A stretch of 64,000 nt of DNA from positions 183,735-247,734 of the forward strand of contig JAJYBB010000001.1 in assembly GCA_021779195.1 (NCBI GenBank), read 5' to 3'. A program made the position numbers and the translations under genes. A model generated the notes under the pieces. That model was not told the DNA's origin. It worked only from the letters and a program-made list of their open reading frames with translations, and searched no databases. The first letter of the stretch is position 1. Each line of letters begins with the position of its first letter. Positions 38,140-47,707 of this stretch are shown here, one piece after another. Source of the DNA: Bacteroidota bacterium. GTDB lineage: Bacteria > Bacteroidota > Bacteroidia > Bacteroidales > Paludibacteraceae.

Positions 38140-39108
38140 TTATGGTCTTGGACCAAGATAGGTAAATGTCTCGACAAAATGAGTTCGTTGTACACCTTTT
38201 TGAATCATCCAATACGATACTTTCAAGGTACCCGTCGATGGATCATATTTATTAACTCCGGCAGGATCAATTTGTCCAGAGCGTTGTAATCCTCCAGCAC
38301 CTTGACCATAAGCATTTACAACTGAAGTTACGTTGTTATTTGCATCAAATATAAACATTGGAGCAAAACTACCATAATACGAATACGAAGTACCGCTCAT
38401 AATAAGGTGAGCATAGCCACCAACAAGAACATCCCACATGGCAACAGAAGTAGCATCCTGGGTGATTAAATACACTTCATTAGGATAAGCGCCTGTTAAC
38501 GATGAGGCAACACCATCAGTCATTGTACCATTAACCATATAATCTCCATCATACATATTTTTAATACCAAACTTAACAAATCCAGTGGTCAAATTGCTTA
38601 AAGTGTACTTCGGATCGCTGACAGCAGTAAGTTTAATACCAAAAATATACGTGTCACCTAAAAAATTAGCAGGTGTAAACTTTACTGAAATATATCCAAC
38701 ACTCTGTCCAGCAGCGATTTTAACTTGATTGCTCGCATTAACAACTGTGAATTTAGAAGAAGAAGGAATTATATATCCATTATCATTAACGTATGACTTC
38801 ATTTGTGCATTAAGTGTATCCAATAACTGAAAAGTAATGGTTACATCTTTTGTAGCAGGTCCCGAAGTTAAAACCACAGGAATGAATTTAGTAATCGTAG
38901 TGTCCTTGTTAATTGCTGTATAAGCACTTGAAAGCACATTTGAATTATCATTTGAAGTTAAATGTACTTCAACAAAATTTTGATTTTGGTTTTTCGCTCC
39001 TCCAACACCAACTAAATTGTTAGCATCTTGGCTGTCGAGACAAGAACTGAATGTCATCGCAAATATAAGCGACAAAACAGGAAAAAGTCTATAAATTATT
39101 TTATTCAT
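38140..39108 (-). CDS. SusCD-associated surface lipoprotein (DUF1735/BT_3987-like)
   Basis: 322-aa lipoprotein with signal peptide and lipobox (FAMTFSSCLDSQ, Cys at about residue 23). The N-terminal half has the pattern of the DUF1735-type domain (immunoglobulin-like, with TKDVTITFQLLD and ISVKFTPANFLGDTYIFGIKLT-type strands), and the C-terminal half is a beta-rich domain of unknown specificity. It is the third gene after susC and susD, 80 bp downstream. Such proteins in known loci are surface-exposed helpers that bind the nutrient. The substrate is unknown; no glycanase, protease or sulfatase accompanies it. Confidence 0.75.
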   Translation of the reverse strand: MNKIIYRLFPVLSLIFAMTFSSCLDSQDANNLVGVGGAKNQNQNFVEVHLTSNDNSNVLSSAYTAINKDTTITKFIPVVLTSGPATKDVTITFQLLDTLNAQMKSYVNDNGYIIPSSSKFTVVNASNQVKIAAGQSVGYISVKFTPANFLGDTYIFGIKLTAVSDPKYTLSNLTTGFVKFGIKNMYDGDYMVNGTMTDGVASSLTGAYPNEVYLITQDATSVAMWDVLVGGYAHLIMSGTSYSYYGSFAPMFIFDANNNVTSVVNAYGQGAGGLQRSGQIDPAGVNKYDPSTGTLKVSYWMIQKGVQRTHFVETFTYLGPRP

Positions 39109-39188
39109 AATCTTATTATTTTATAATTAATTAGAATGTCACAGTTTAAATTGAATTGATCTATTATACTATAACAATTTCAGTTGTC

Positions 39189-40700
39189 TCAAGGTTGCCA
39201 GAATAGTTTTTCTGTGAAAATTGTAGTTGTACTCCTTGTAGGAGTTGGAATATTGGAGCTATTCGTAGTAAACTCACTTTGCGGATAAGTCAGCACGTTT
39301 GGTAAACTTGCAGCTGCAGTTGGATTATTTGAAATATAACCAGAAGGCAAAACCAACACTCCACGACGTAAATCAGACCAAGCTTCAACTGCATCAATAC
39401 CGCACATCGAAATATATTTCTGAAAAGCAATAAACTTCGCTTTATCTGAAACCGATGTACCTGAATTAGCCCAATTAGCAGTATTCACTGAAGTTTCATA
39501 AGTAGCAGCAGCATTAGCAGCATCCGGAACATTTAACCAACGGAAAGATTCAGCGATTGCACTATTAAATAATGATTGTGCTGCAGCATCTCCACCGGGT
39601 AACCAACCACGAGCAGTAGCTTCAGCCTGGAAAAACAGACTTTCGAATGCAGGCAAAATAAACTGGTCGCTTGAAGCAGATTGTAACAAACCGGGTCCCA
39701 TTCCAGAACCGACTATTACCGCACCATTCGGTGTTTTATTACCATTTTGTGCACCGTAATCTGTTCCGGCTATCGGTGATTGGAAGAATTGAGTTAATCG
39801 AGGATCGGTAGATCCAAGAATAATCTTCACAAAATAATTATTAGGCGTATTATTAGTTGATGCTGCAGCTCCTGAAGGTGTCAAACCAAATGATTCATAA
39901 AATGGATTTTGTTTATACGTTTGATTTGAGTAACCAGGATTAACACTTACATCTTCTCCAACGCCAAGGCATCCGCCGTTTGCAGTGATTTTAGCAATCT
40001 CAGCGGTTGGAATACTTGTCAAAAGTTTTGACTGACGTAATAATATGCGTAACCGAATGGTATTTGCCATCTTATTCCACATCTCAATAGCATTTGCTGC
40101 ACTTCCGCCCCTACCAAAAATAATATCAGTATTTGCAAAAATTGAAGAAGGGGTTTTGTGAAGATAGGAAACTGCTTTATCAAGCTGAACCAACAAATCA
40201 GCATAAATATCTGCCGCTTTATCATACTTTGGAGTAGGATTTGTAACATCAAAAGCTTTTGAGTAAGGAACTGCACCAAACATATCGACTGTTTCCTGCC
40301 ATAATTTTACTGATAAAACCATTGATGCACCAGCTAATACAGAATCATTTGCTGCCAACGCTTTAATTTTCACCTGGTTTAAATCCATCAAAAAATCATA
40401 AGCCTGATCCCAATTATTTTCAGGGAAAGTATTGGCAATTTTGTAGGTAGTTTCTTCTTGTTCAACAATGAATGTACCAGAACGACCCCAGTATCCCATC
40501 CAGTTGTTGAGAAAAACAAAACGAGTTGCCTGCCTTCTACCAACGGCATTTTCAGCTTGGGTAAAAATCAGATCAGGTGTCACATTATCACCTGTAACAC
40601 GATTCGGATCCTTATTGACATTTAAAAAGTCACTACAAGAGCTTATTGAAATAACAACAGCTAAAAGTGACAACTTAGTTATATTTTTTATTTTTTTCAT
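39189..40700 (-). CDS. SusD/RagB-like nutrient-binding lipoprotein (SusD-like 2 type)
   Basis: 503-aa outer-membrane lipoprotein that forms the lid of the SusC transporter. The lipobox is in VISISSCSDFLNVNKDP (Cys at about residue 22), followed by the family start FLNVNKDPNRVTGDNVTPDLIF. Helical TPR-like parts and the C-terminal block SDLRRGVLVLPSGYISN match the SusD-like 2 subfamily, which often occurs in loci without polysaccharide enzymes. It lies 23 bp after susC. The ligand cannot be predicted. Confidence 0.92.
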   Translation of the reverse strand: MKKIKNITKLSLLAVVISISSCSDFLNVNKDPNRVTGDNVTPDLIFTQAENAVGRRQATRFVFLNNWMGYWGRSGTFIVEQEETTYKIANTFPENNWDQAYDFLMDLNQVKIKALAANDSVLAGASMVLSVKLWQETVDMFGAVPYSKAFDVTNPTPKYDKAADIYADLLVQLDKAVSYLHKTPSSIFANTDIIFGRGGSAANAIEMWNKMANTIRLRILLRQSKLLTSIPTAEIAKITANGGCLGVGEDVSVNPGYSNQTYKQNPFYESFGLTPSGAAASTNNTPNNYFVKIILGSTDPRLTQFFQSPIAGTDYGAQNGNKTPNGAVIVGSGMGPGLLQSASSDQFILPAFESLFFQAEATARGWLPGGDAAAQSLFNSAIAESFRWLNVPDAANAAATYETSVNTANWANSGTSVSDKAKFIAFQKYISMCGIDAVEAWSDLRRGVLVLPSGYISNNPTAAASLPNVLTYPQSEFTTNSSNIPTPTRSTTTIFTEKLFWQP

Positions 40701-40723
40701 ATTTCTTTTGTTATTACAAATGA

Positions 40724-43700
40724 TTAAAATTGTAAATTAACCGATGCTCCAAAAAATCTAGAAGCAGGTGTCTGATAAGCACTACTAACACCCATTGTAT
40801 TTCCAGAAGCTGTATAATTAAACTCTGGATCACCCCATTGATTGGTTGATGGAACAAACATTAACAAGTTCTTTCCAATCAAGCTGACAGAAGCTCTTTT
40901 CAAAAAACTGATATTATTTTTCAGGAATTTGGAAGGTAAAGTATACGTAAAATTCAATTCACGTAATCTCCAGGCAGCTGCACTTGAAAAATAATTAGTG
41001 GCTATACCAGTATTGGTGGTTTTACTTGTCCAAAAACCATAATTTCCATCAGATACTAAAATATTGGTGTTGGGAGAATAAATTGGATTCCCTTTTGAAT
41101 CAGTACCCGATTGATAGACTGAATTCGGGAATACGAATCGTTGACGACCATATTCAGCCGAACGGGCAGAAATACCTGAAAAGTCCATATCAGGACCTGC
41201 TCCAGCATAAAAATCATGTCCTCCTTTGTAATCCCATGTCATCGAAACACTGAAGCTTCCGATGGTATATGAAGGAGATATACCGATTACCCATAATGGA
41301 AGGGTTCTACCTTTAACCACCATAGTTGAAGAAACCGAAGGATTTCCTGTGGTTGCATCAACAATTACTTTTCCTGTAGCAGGGTCTCTGTTGTAATCAG
41401 TCAGCTGAAATGCAAATGCGGGTTGTCCAACTACTGCAATATTATTAACTGTTGGATTACTGGCGGCATTTTGAATAAATCCACTGTTACCGGCTAAAAC
41501 GACAGGAATATTACCTAATGTTTGAGTAACAATGTTGTTATTGTAAGTTGCATTAAATAGGATATCAAAGTTACCATCGCCAATTTTTACAAGAGGCGTT
41601 AATTTTAAATCCATTTCAACTCCATAGTTTCTGAAACTTGCAGCATTGGCAAGCGCAGTAGGATAACCGGTTGTCCATGATTGAGAAACAGCCAATATCT
41701 GATTTGTACAATTTTGATTGAAATAAGTAGCTTCAATACCAACACGATCATTATCAAATAAACGTAAATCAAAACCACCTTCAGTTGTTGTTACAAACTC
41801 TGGTTTCAAGTTTGAACTTGGAATTGTATTACCTGCCGTGAAGCCAACATTGCTACCAAAAGGAAATCCATAACCCAACGAATAAACTGCTTGAGTTGAA
41901 TAAGGATTAAGATTCACATTACCCGAAAGATTCCAAGCACCACGTAATTTAAAATAATTAAGAATGCTGTTGTCTTTGAGTGTTGGGAAAATATCCGTCA
42001 TTATCAACGATAAGCTGGCACCCGGATAAAATACCGAACGATTAGCAGCTGCTAAACGGCTATCCCAGTCATTTCGTCCTGTTAGATCAAGGAATGCCAA
42101 TTGATTGTATCCTAATGTAATCTGACCGAAGGCAGAAACAAGATTATTTGTAATTGAAGCATTATTAGGGTAGGCAGGAACGTATGCATCGCCTGATCGA
42201 ACAGAAACGTTATATAATCCTGGAACCGTTAAATTATCGCCCCCTAAAGCAACATCCGATGAATAATTAGATCGGATTGTTGTTCCGGCAATGTACTTAA
42301 TATTTAAATTATTTACATCAACTTCACCACTTAAGAAAGCATCAACGTTTACACGACTGTAAGTTGACATGTCAGTAAATACTAATCCTGGTTGATTGTG
42401 GTATTGTGTACTATTTCTTTTCAATACATTTAATGTATATTCAGACACAGAAATAGGAGCATCAGTATTCGTATAAGATGAAAATGAAACATTCGAGCTT
42501 GCATTAACATCTGCTTTCAACCATTTAGCAAATTTGTATGATAAATCGATATTCCCGATTACATTATTCACTGTTCCTTTCTGTCTCAAACTTGCAATAA
42601 TCCAATAAGGATTAATAGCAAATTCATTAAAATAATTATCATATTTACCCCATTCACTATTTAAATTTTTGAATGATGAGAATGGAACATTGTCTGGAAT
42701 TTGTAAAATATTTGACAAAATACTTCCTGTATATGAACTTTGTGTAAGATTTGGCATGTCATTTTCATTTACAACATCATAAGTACTATTTGTATAGTCA
42801 ATGTTGTATTTCACGGACAAGTTTTTATATTCTTTTCCTGAACTAAATCGAAGCGTGGTTCTGTTATTTTTATCATTAGGCATCATCCCTTTAATATCGG
42901 CATTTGTAATACTTAAATAAAAGTCTTTGGATGATAAAGATACTGCATTTTGGAATGTGGTACCAGTGTTAAAAAAGTTGGCTTTGTCATTTGCATAAAG
43001 TGGGCTGTAAACACCAGTTTGTTGATGACCTAAATTATCGACAATTCCAATCGGTTTAACAGTTCCATCATAACGAGGTCCATAAATCTGATTTTCATAA
43101 GATACATACCCATAGTTACCAAATTGATCTTGAATTTCACCAGCTCCTGCACCAAATTGATGTTGCAATAATGGAAAGTATGAAACTCTTGTTGCTTCTA
43201 AACTTGAAGTTATAGAAACGACAGGTTTTTCAGTATCCCCTTTTTTCGAAGTAACCACAACAACACCATTCACAGCATCAGGACCATATATTGCGGCAGA
43301 CGCAGCACTCTTAAGAATTGTAACATCTTGAATGTCTTCTGGCGAGATTGAGTTTAAATAACTCAAACTAACAGGAGTTCCATCAAGAACAAACATAGGT
43401 TGGTTATTGCCGGTGAGAGAACGGATGCCACGGATATTCATTTTTGCGTTTTCAAACACACCACTATTGGTAGTAGTAATATTTAAACCGGAAATTTTTC
43501 CATTTAATGCTTGCTGAACGTTTGTTGAATTAGCTTGCGTCAATAATTTGTCTTTAATCGTTGTAGCAGCATACCCAACTTCTCTTTCTTGTCGTTTAAT
43601 ACCCAGAGCAGTTGCAATTACAGTTACTTCCTGAATTTGTCTGGAATCAGTTTCCATTTTAACAAGCATACCTGTTTGAGCTTCCAAATCTTGTGTTTTC

Positions 43701-43936
43701 ATACCAAGATAAGAGATGACTACATTTTTTTCAGTTGAAGGCAAATTAATGGTAAAATTCCCTTCTACGTTAGTAATTGTACCTGTGTTAGTACCTTTTA
43801 CTTTTACAGTTGCACCAATAATTGGTTGTCCATCATCAGCGGAAATTACCTTACCGGTAATCACTTTTGTTTGAGCTGACACCAATCCTACGCCTACCAA
43901 AAATAGGCAAGCCAATAAGAACGTTAGTTTTCTCAT
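40724..43936 (-). CDS. SusC/RagA-family TonB-dependent outer-membrane transporter
   Basis: About 1070-aa outer-membrane barrel that imports its ligand with energy from TonB. After the signal peptide (LTFLLACLFLVGVGLVSAQ) comes a carboxypeptidase-regulatory-like domain (about 25-105: VITGKVISADDGQPIIGATV), then the SusC-type linker VTVIATALGIKRQEREVGYA, the plug (PMFVLDGTPVS), and the 22-strand barrel ending in Phe (ASVNLQF). The start at 43936 (MRKLTF) places the signal peptide properly; an in-frame Met at 43966 would add ten residues. It is first in the susC-susD-lipoprotein operon. No ECF sigma/anti-sigma or hybrid two-component gene is adjacent. Confidence 0.95.
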   Translation of the reverse strand: MRKLTFLLACLFLVGVGLVSAQTKVITGKVISADDGQPIIGATVKVKGTNTGTITNVEGNFTINLPSTEKNVVISYLGMKTQDLEAQTGMLVKMETDSRQIQEVTVIATALGIKRQEREVGYAATTIKDKLLTQANSTNVQQALNGKISGLNITTTNSGVFENAKMNIRGIRSLTGNNQPMFVLDGTPVSLSYLNSISPEDIQDVTILKSAASAAIYGPDAVNGVVVVTSKKGDTEKPVVSITSSLEATRVSYFPLLQHQFGAGAGEIQDQFGNYGYVSYENQIYGPRYDGTVKPIGIVDNLGHQQTGVYSPLYANDKANFFNTGTTFQNAVSLSSKDFYLSITNADIKGMMPNDKNNRTTLRFSSGKEYKNLSVKYNIDYTNSTYDVVNENDMPNLTQSSYTGSILSNILQIPDNVPFSSFKNLNSEWGKYDNYFNEFAINPYWIIASLRQKGTVNNVIGNIDLSYKFAKWLKADVNASSNVSFSSYTNTDAPISVSEYTLNVLKRNSTQYHNQPGLVFTDMSTYSRVNVDAFLSGEVDVNNLNIKYIAGTTIRSNYSSDVALGGDNLTVPGLYNVSVRSGDAYVPAYPNNASITNNLVSAFGQITLGYNQLAFLDLTGRNDWDSRLAAANRSVFYPGASLSLIMTDIFPTLKDNSILNYFKLRGAWNLSGNVNLNPYSTQAVYSLGYGFPFGSNVGFTAGNTIPSSNLKPEFVTTTEGGFDLRLFDNDRVGIEATYFNQNCTNQILAVSQSWTTGYPTALANAASFRNYGVEMDLKLTPLVKIGDGNFDILFNATYNNNIVTQTLGNIPVVLAGNSGFIQNAASNPTVNNIAVVGQPAFAFQLTDYNRDPATGKVIVDATTGNPSVSSTMVVKGRTLPLWVIGISPSYTIGSFSVSMTWDYKGGHDFYAGAGPDMDFSGISARSAEYGRQRFVFPNSVYQSGTDSKGNPIYSPNTNILVSDGNYGFWTSKTTNTGIATNYFSSAAAWRLRELNFTYTLPSKFLKNNISFLKRASVSLIGKNLLMFVPSTNQWGDPEFNYTASGNTMGVSSAYQTPASRFFGASVNLQF

Positions 43937-44006
43937 AAATTTAACATTTTGTTCATTAATCTTCATTAAATTTGCGTTACTTCTTGTTAGTTGAATAATT
44001 CAGCTG

Positions 44007-44038
44007 GCAAAAATAAAGTAATAAAAATTAAAAAACAA
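44007..44038 (-). promoter_or_regulatory. Promoter of the SusCD operon
   Basis: On the minus strand TTG (44038-44036), 20-nt spacer, TATTTTTGC (44015-44007). Transcription would start about 65 nt before the preferred susC start. Confidence 0.65.
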
Positions 44039-44897
44039 GTGTTTTTGATGATAAACAGAAAATATATTCAGAAAATTAGTTTCAATATGTAGCTAAAATC
44101 ATCTTTAACCAATGATAGAAGCTGGTTTAGGATATATTAATGAAATATTTCATTAATATTATATTGCTCATACACTGTAATATAGATAATTTTATAGTAT
44201 TAATAAATTTTTAAAATCAACATTTGAAAATTAATCATATAAAAAGATACAAAACAAAAGATTTTTTTTAGTAGCTAAATATTTAACGTTTAGAGGGTGC
44301 GTTTTCTACCGTTTGGTAACTGTTTTGCTTCAAAATTTGGCTTTAAAATTCAAAAATCAAATTGAATTAAATATTGTACCGGTTTGAACTTATAATTTGA
44401 AAGGCAATTGAACATATGATTTGAAATGTCAGCAAACCTACTCAAGTTTGGTTAGCAGAATTTGTTTTAAAACAGGAATTGAAAATTTGCCCGTGAAGTT
44501 TATTGTAGGCTGAAGTTATATTGTTTTGCGATGATTTTAGGATATTTCAATCCGCAATTCATAAATTTAAGAAGAAGCCCGAGTTAATTAACTATTTTCA
44601 CCATTTAATTAGTGATTAATCAACGTTTCAAATTTCAGTAAATAAATCTCATACGGATTCAATCAGGGAAGTAAAATTTTACATCAATGAATGCTATTTA
44701 GAACCTTGAAATTGAAAAAAATAAAGAATCCTCTCCAATACGTATTTTTTGATCATAAAGATCCAAATTATACACACAGAGTTTTTGTAGTCGCTAAAGT
44801 GTAACGAATGATATATATTGTAATTCAAAGCTTTGCGACTTTATATTAAATCGTTCTTTTAATTAAAAAAAATTGGAAGATATTAAATGAATTAATT
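44039..44897. other. Long AT-rich non-coding region upstream of the SusCD operon
   Basis: About 860 bp between cysS and susC with no credible gene on either strand. It holds a 26-bp perfect palindrome (44134-44159) and a long-range inverted repeat, AGTCGC-T-AAAG (44789-44799) against CTTTGCGACT (44831-44840). I see no pseudogene remnant. This is the largest empty stretch in the window. Confidence 0.55.
44134..44159. repeat. 26-bp perfect palindrome
   Basis: Each 13-nt half reads ATATTAATGAAAT and its exact reverse complement follows with no spacer. It lies about 120 bp upstream of the SusCD promoter. It has no T-run suited to a terminator, so a dimeric regulator site or cruciform is more likely than termination. 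AT richness makes chance palindromes less improbable than usual. Confidence 0.6.
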
Positions 44898-46364
44898 TTA
44901 GATTTTCCACTCAAATCCATCCTTGGTATCTTTAATTTCAAAACCAAGCGCAATTAATTCATTTCTGATTTTATCGCTGGTAGCCCAATCTTTATTTTGC
45001 TTGGCTTCTAAACGCATATTCAGCAATAAATCAATAGCATGTTTGTAGGCTTCAATTTCGAAAGAAGCTTGATTATCAGGCTTTAACCCCAATATATCTT
45101 CAACAAAGAGAGTAAAAACAGATTTCAATTCTTCCAAATCGGATGCTGAAATAGTATCTTTGCCATCGTGAATCAAATTAATGCCATGCAATGCCTCAAA
45201 TAAGTATGATATAACAATCGGCGTATTCAGATCGTCGCACATGGCTTCTTCGCATTTTGTTCGAAGTCCCGTTGTATCGACAGATGAATTGGATGATGCC
45301 GTAAGTTTTTGTAAGCGTGAATATCCTTCCATCAACCTACTTAAGCCTCTTTCGGATGCTTCAAGCGCAGCACTACTGAAATCAACCGTACTGCGATAAT
45401 GCGCTTGAAGAATAAAAAAGCGAATGGTCATTGGACTGAACGGCTTGCTTAACAGTTTATGATTTCCGCAAAAAAATTGTTCTAACGTAATAAAATTTCC
45501 CAGGGATTTCCCCATTTTTTGTCCGCCAATAGTAATCATATTGTTGTGCATCCAATAATGAACGGATTCTTTGCCAAGGGCAGCAGTAGACTGAGCTATT
45601 TCACATTCATGGTGCGGAAACATTAAATCCATTCCACCGCCGTGAATATCAAATTCTGCTCCTAAATATTTTGTTCCCATAGCCGAACATTCAATATGCC
45701 AACCCGGAAAACCTTCGCTCCAAGGTGATTTCCAGCGCATAATATGTTCAGGTGCCGCCTTTTTCCATAAGGCAAAATCAACGCTCCGGCGTTTTTCACC
45801 TTGTCCATCCAACTCGCGGGTGGTTTCGAGCATATCTTCAACGTTTCGTCCGGAAAGTTTACCGTACTGATATTTTTTATTATATTTTTCTACGTCAAAA
45901 TAGATCGATCCTTCGCTTTCATAAGCAAATCCTGCATCGAGAATTTTTCGGGTAAAATCAATTTGTTCCATAATATGTCCCGAAGCATGTGGTTCAATAC
46001 TGGGTGGCAGCACGTTTAATACTTCCATAGCTTTGTGATAACGATTGGTGTAATACTGAACTACTTCCATTGGCTCCAACTCATCTAACCGTGCTTTCTT
46101 TGCAATTTTATCTTCGCCGCTGTCGGCATCATTTTCAAGATGTCCCACATCGGTAATATTGCGCACATACCTTACTTTATAACCCAAATGCTTGAGGTAG
46201 CGAAATAAAATATCGAAAGTAATAGCAGGACGTGCATGACCTAAATGAGCATCGCCATAAACGGTAGGTCCGCAAACATACATTCCCACTTTATTTTCGT
46301 GAATCGGAATAAATTGTTCTTTTCTACGACTTAAAGTATTGTAAATATATAGGTTGTGTTCCAT
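44898..46364 (-). CDS. cysS: Cysteine--tRNA ligase
   Basis: Class I aminoacyl-tRNA synthetase, 488 aa. The HIGH-like motif is in GDAHLGHAR, preceded by the zinc-Cys CGPTVYG; further zinc ligands are in WHIECSAMG and the HHECE block; the KMSKS loop reads KMGKSLGNF. The C-terminal DALR/anticodon region follows ([14 protein letters not shown] onward). All catalytic elements are intact. It stands alone; no promoter or terminator could be recognised with confidence. Confidence 0.97.
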   Translation of the reverse strand: MEHNLYIYNTLSRRKEQFIPIHENKVGMYVCGPTVYGDAHLGHARPAITFDILFRYLKHLGYKVRYVRNITDVGHLENDADSGEDKIAKKARLDELEPMEVVQYYTNRYHKAMEVLNVLPPSIEPHASGHIMEQIDFTRKILDAGFAYESEGSIYFDVEKYNKKYQYGKLSGRNVEDMLETTRELDGQGEKRRSVDFALWKKAAPEHIMRWKSPWSEGFPGWHIECSAMGTKYLGAEFDIHGGGMDLMFPHHECEIAQSTAALGKESVHYWMHNNMITIGGQKMGKSLGNFITLEQFFCGNHKLLSKPFSPMTIRFFILQAHYRSTVDFSSAALEASERGLSRLMEGYSRLQKLTASSNSSVDTTGLRTKCEEAMCDDLNTPIVISYLFEALHGINLIHDGKDTISASDLEELKSVFTLFVEDILGLKPDNQASFEIEAYKHAIDLLLNMRLEAKQNKDWATSDKIRNELIALGFEIKDTKDGFEWKI

Positions 46365-46486
46365 AAATTTTCAGATAAAGGGAAAGTAAATTAATAATAA
46401 GTTCATTGGAGAATTACGTAAAACGACAGTTGTATCGTTTAGAAATTACGGAATAAAACCTCAATATCAAGTTATTAAACTGTAGT

Positions 46487-47221
46487 TTAAACTATTCCGC
46501 GCTGCTTTTTTAAATTTTCGTAGGCTTCGTTAATTGTACGGAATTTTTCTGTTGCCGATTTTTTTATATCTTCTCCCAAATCGTTTACTTTATCGGGATG
46601 ATATTTTTTAGCCATAGTACGATAGGCTTTCTTAATTTCATCGTCGGAAACAGTTGGTTCAATTTCCAATGTTTTATAAGCCCAATCGCGATCGATATGC
46701 TTCATATAGGGAGCTTTCACTGACTCGAAATCGAGCTGATTAACGCGGAATTGAAAAGAAATTCGCTGAAGAGTATCCAGTTCTTTTGCATCTACTTCGC
46801 CATCGGCATAAGCAATCTGAAAGAGCAAATGTAAAAGTTCTAATTTAGATGAATAATTGAGATTAAAACCAATTTGATTGGCTACTTCAGTTTCATTTAT
46901 ATCTTGTTCCAACAAATTTTTCAGTATTTGGAGGGCTTCTAAAGCTCCCTGTTCACCAAAATTAGCTACAAGAAATTTTTTAACTACGTCTAATTCCGAT
47001 TTCACAATTCGTCCATCAGCTTTCATAACACAAGCCATCAGTACGAGCAAACTCATTTTAAAATCGCCTTCTGAAGTATGATTACCATTATATGTCTGCT
47101 GAGGAAGTCCAGTTACCCCTCCATCGAACATTGATCCAATGGCAAACCCAACTAACGCGCCGATGGGGCCACCTAACACAAACCCCAAACCACCTCCGAT
47201 AAACTTACCGAAACTTCCCAT
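46487..47221 (-). CDS. TerB-like/J-domain co-chaperone (DjlA-like)
   Basis: About 244 aa. A glycine-rich hydrophobic start (GGGLGFVLGGPIGALVGFAIGS, about 5-28, quoted loosely) may form a membrane anchor; the middle (about 45-165) is a TerB-like helical domain; the C-terminal ~65 residues are a J domain with the HPD motif in AKKYHPDKVND, so it should stimulate a DnaK. This order matches DjlA. The start is set at 47221 because a TATCTTTGC element at 47245-47253 overlaps the alternative upstream ATG (47248). Confidence 0.85.
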   Translation of the reverse strand: MGSFGKFIGGGLGFVLGGPIGALVGFAIGSMFDGGVTGLPQQTYNGNHTSEGDFKMSLLVLMACVMKADGRIVKSELDVVKKFLVANFGEQGALEALQILKNLLEQDINETEVANQIGFNLNYSSKLELLHLLFQIAYADGEVDAKELDTLQRISFQFRVNQLDFESVKAPYMKHIDRDWAYKTLEIEPTVSDDEIKKAYRTMAKKYHPDKVNDLGEDIKKSATEKFRTINEAYENLKKQRGIV

Positions 47222-47244
47222 ATTTATTTGAATGAATTTTGCCT

Positions 47245-47253
47245 GCAAAGATA
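47245..47253 (-). promoter_or_regulatory. -7 promoter element of the TerB/J-domain gene
   Basis: TATCTTTGC on the minus strand, 24 bp before the chosen ATG; it faces away from the riboswitch promoter 62 bp to the right. Confidence 0.6.
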
Positions 47254-47314
47254 CTAAAAAATGTACTAATCATGAAAATCCGATTTTGCATTATGCATTA
47301 TGCATTGAAATCTG

Positions 47315-47323
47315 TATCTTTGC
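47315..47323 (+). promoter_or_regulatory. -7 element of the B12 riboswitch/btuB transcript
   Basis: TATCTTTGC, directly before the riboswitch. No clear TTG lies 19-20 nt upstream; that position is inside a short direct repeat, GCATTAT x 2 plus GCATT (47288-47307). Confidence 0.65.
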
Positions 47324-47330
47324 ATCAGCA

Positions 47331-47600
47331 TTGGTTTACTTGTGTCGGTTAATTTTCGGCACAATAATGAAAAGGGAATGCCGTGAAAATCGGCAACAGT
47401 CCCGCTGCTGTAAACTTCTTAAAAATCAATAGATTAACTTTGATTTGAAAAACGTTTTTGAAAATACTTTTGGTCACTGATGACAATTTCCATTTATTGA
47501 AAGAAGATAAAAACATATTTTTTTTTGAGAATAAATGGAGAATTTACGGGAAGACATTCAAAAAACGGAAGTAAGTCAGAAGACCTGCCATGCTTTCTCA
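47331..47600 (+). ncRNA. Cobalamin (adenosylcobalamin-type) riboswitch
   Basis: The conserved core is plain: AAAAGGGAATGCCGTGAAAA (47370-47389), CGGCAACAGTCCCGCTGCTGTAA (47391-47413, cited by position), and the B12 box AAGTCAGAAGACCTGCC (about 47573-47589). The stretch between core and box is long (about 160 nt) and holds a hairpin, CCATTTATT (47490-47498) with AATAAATGG (47530-47538). It sits between a promoter and a TonB-dependent B12 receptor gene, so B12 should repress uptake. Downstream hairpin sequence (47590-47640) may form the expression platform. Confidence 0.93.
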
Positions 47601-47707
47601 AATTGAGGCTTTCGAGGACAGAGCTTAATGACCAATTGTGTCGACTATGACAGAATTGATTTTCTTTTCTTGCAAGCTATTTGGATGTCAAACACCGATA
47701 GTATTGT

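Noticed and set aside
44789..44840. Inverted repeat near cysS as its terminator
   Set aside because: Long 31-nt loop, bulged stem and no T-run; kept only as part of the intergenic description.
46475..46490. Small palindrome TTAAACT/AGTTTAA as terminator of the TerB/J-domain gene
   Set aside because: It overlaps the stop region but lacks a T-run on the minus strand and has a 2-nt loop.
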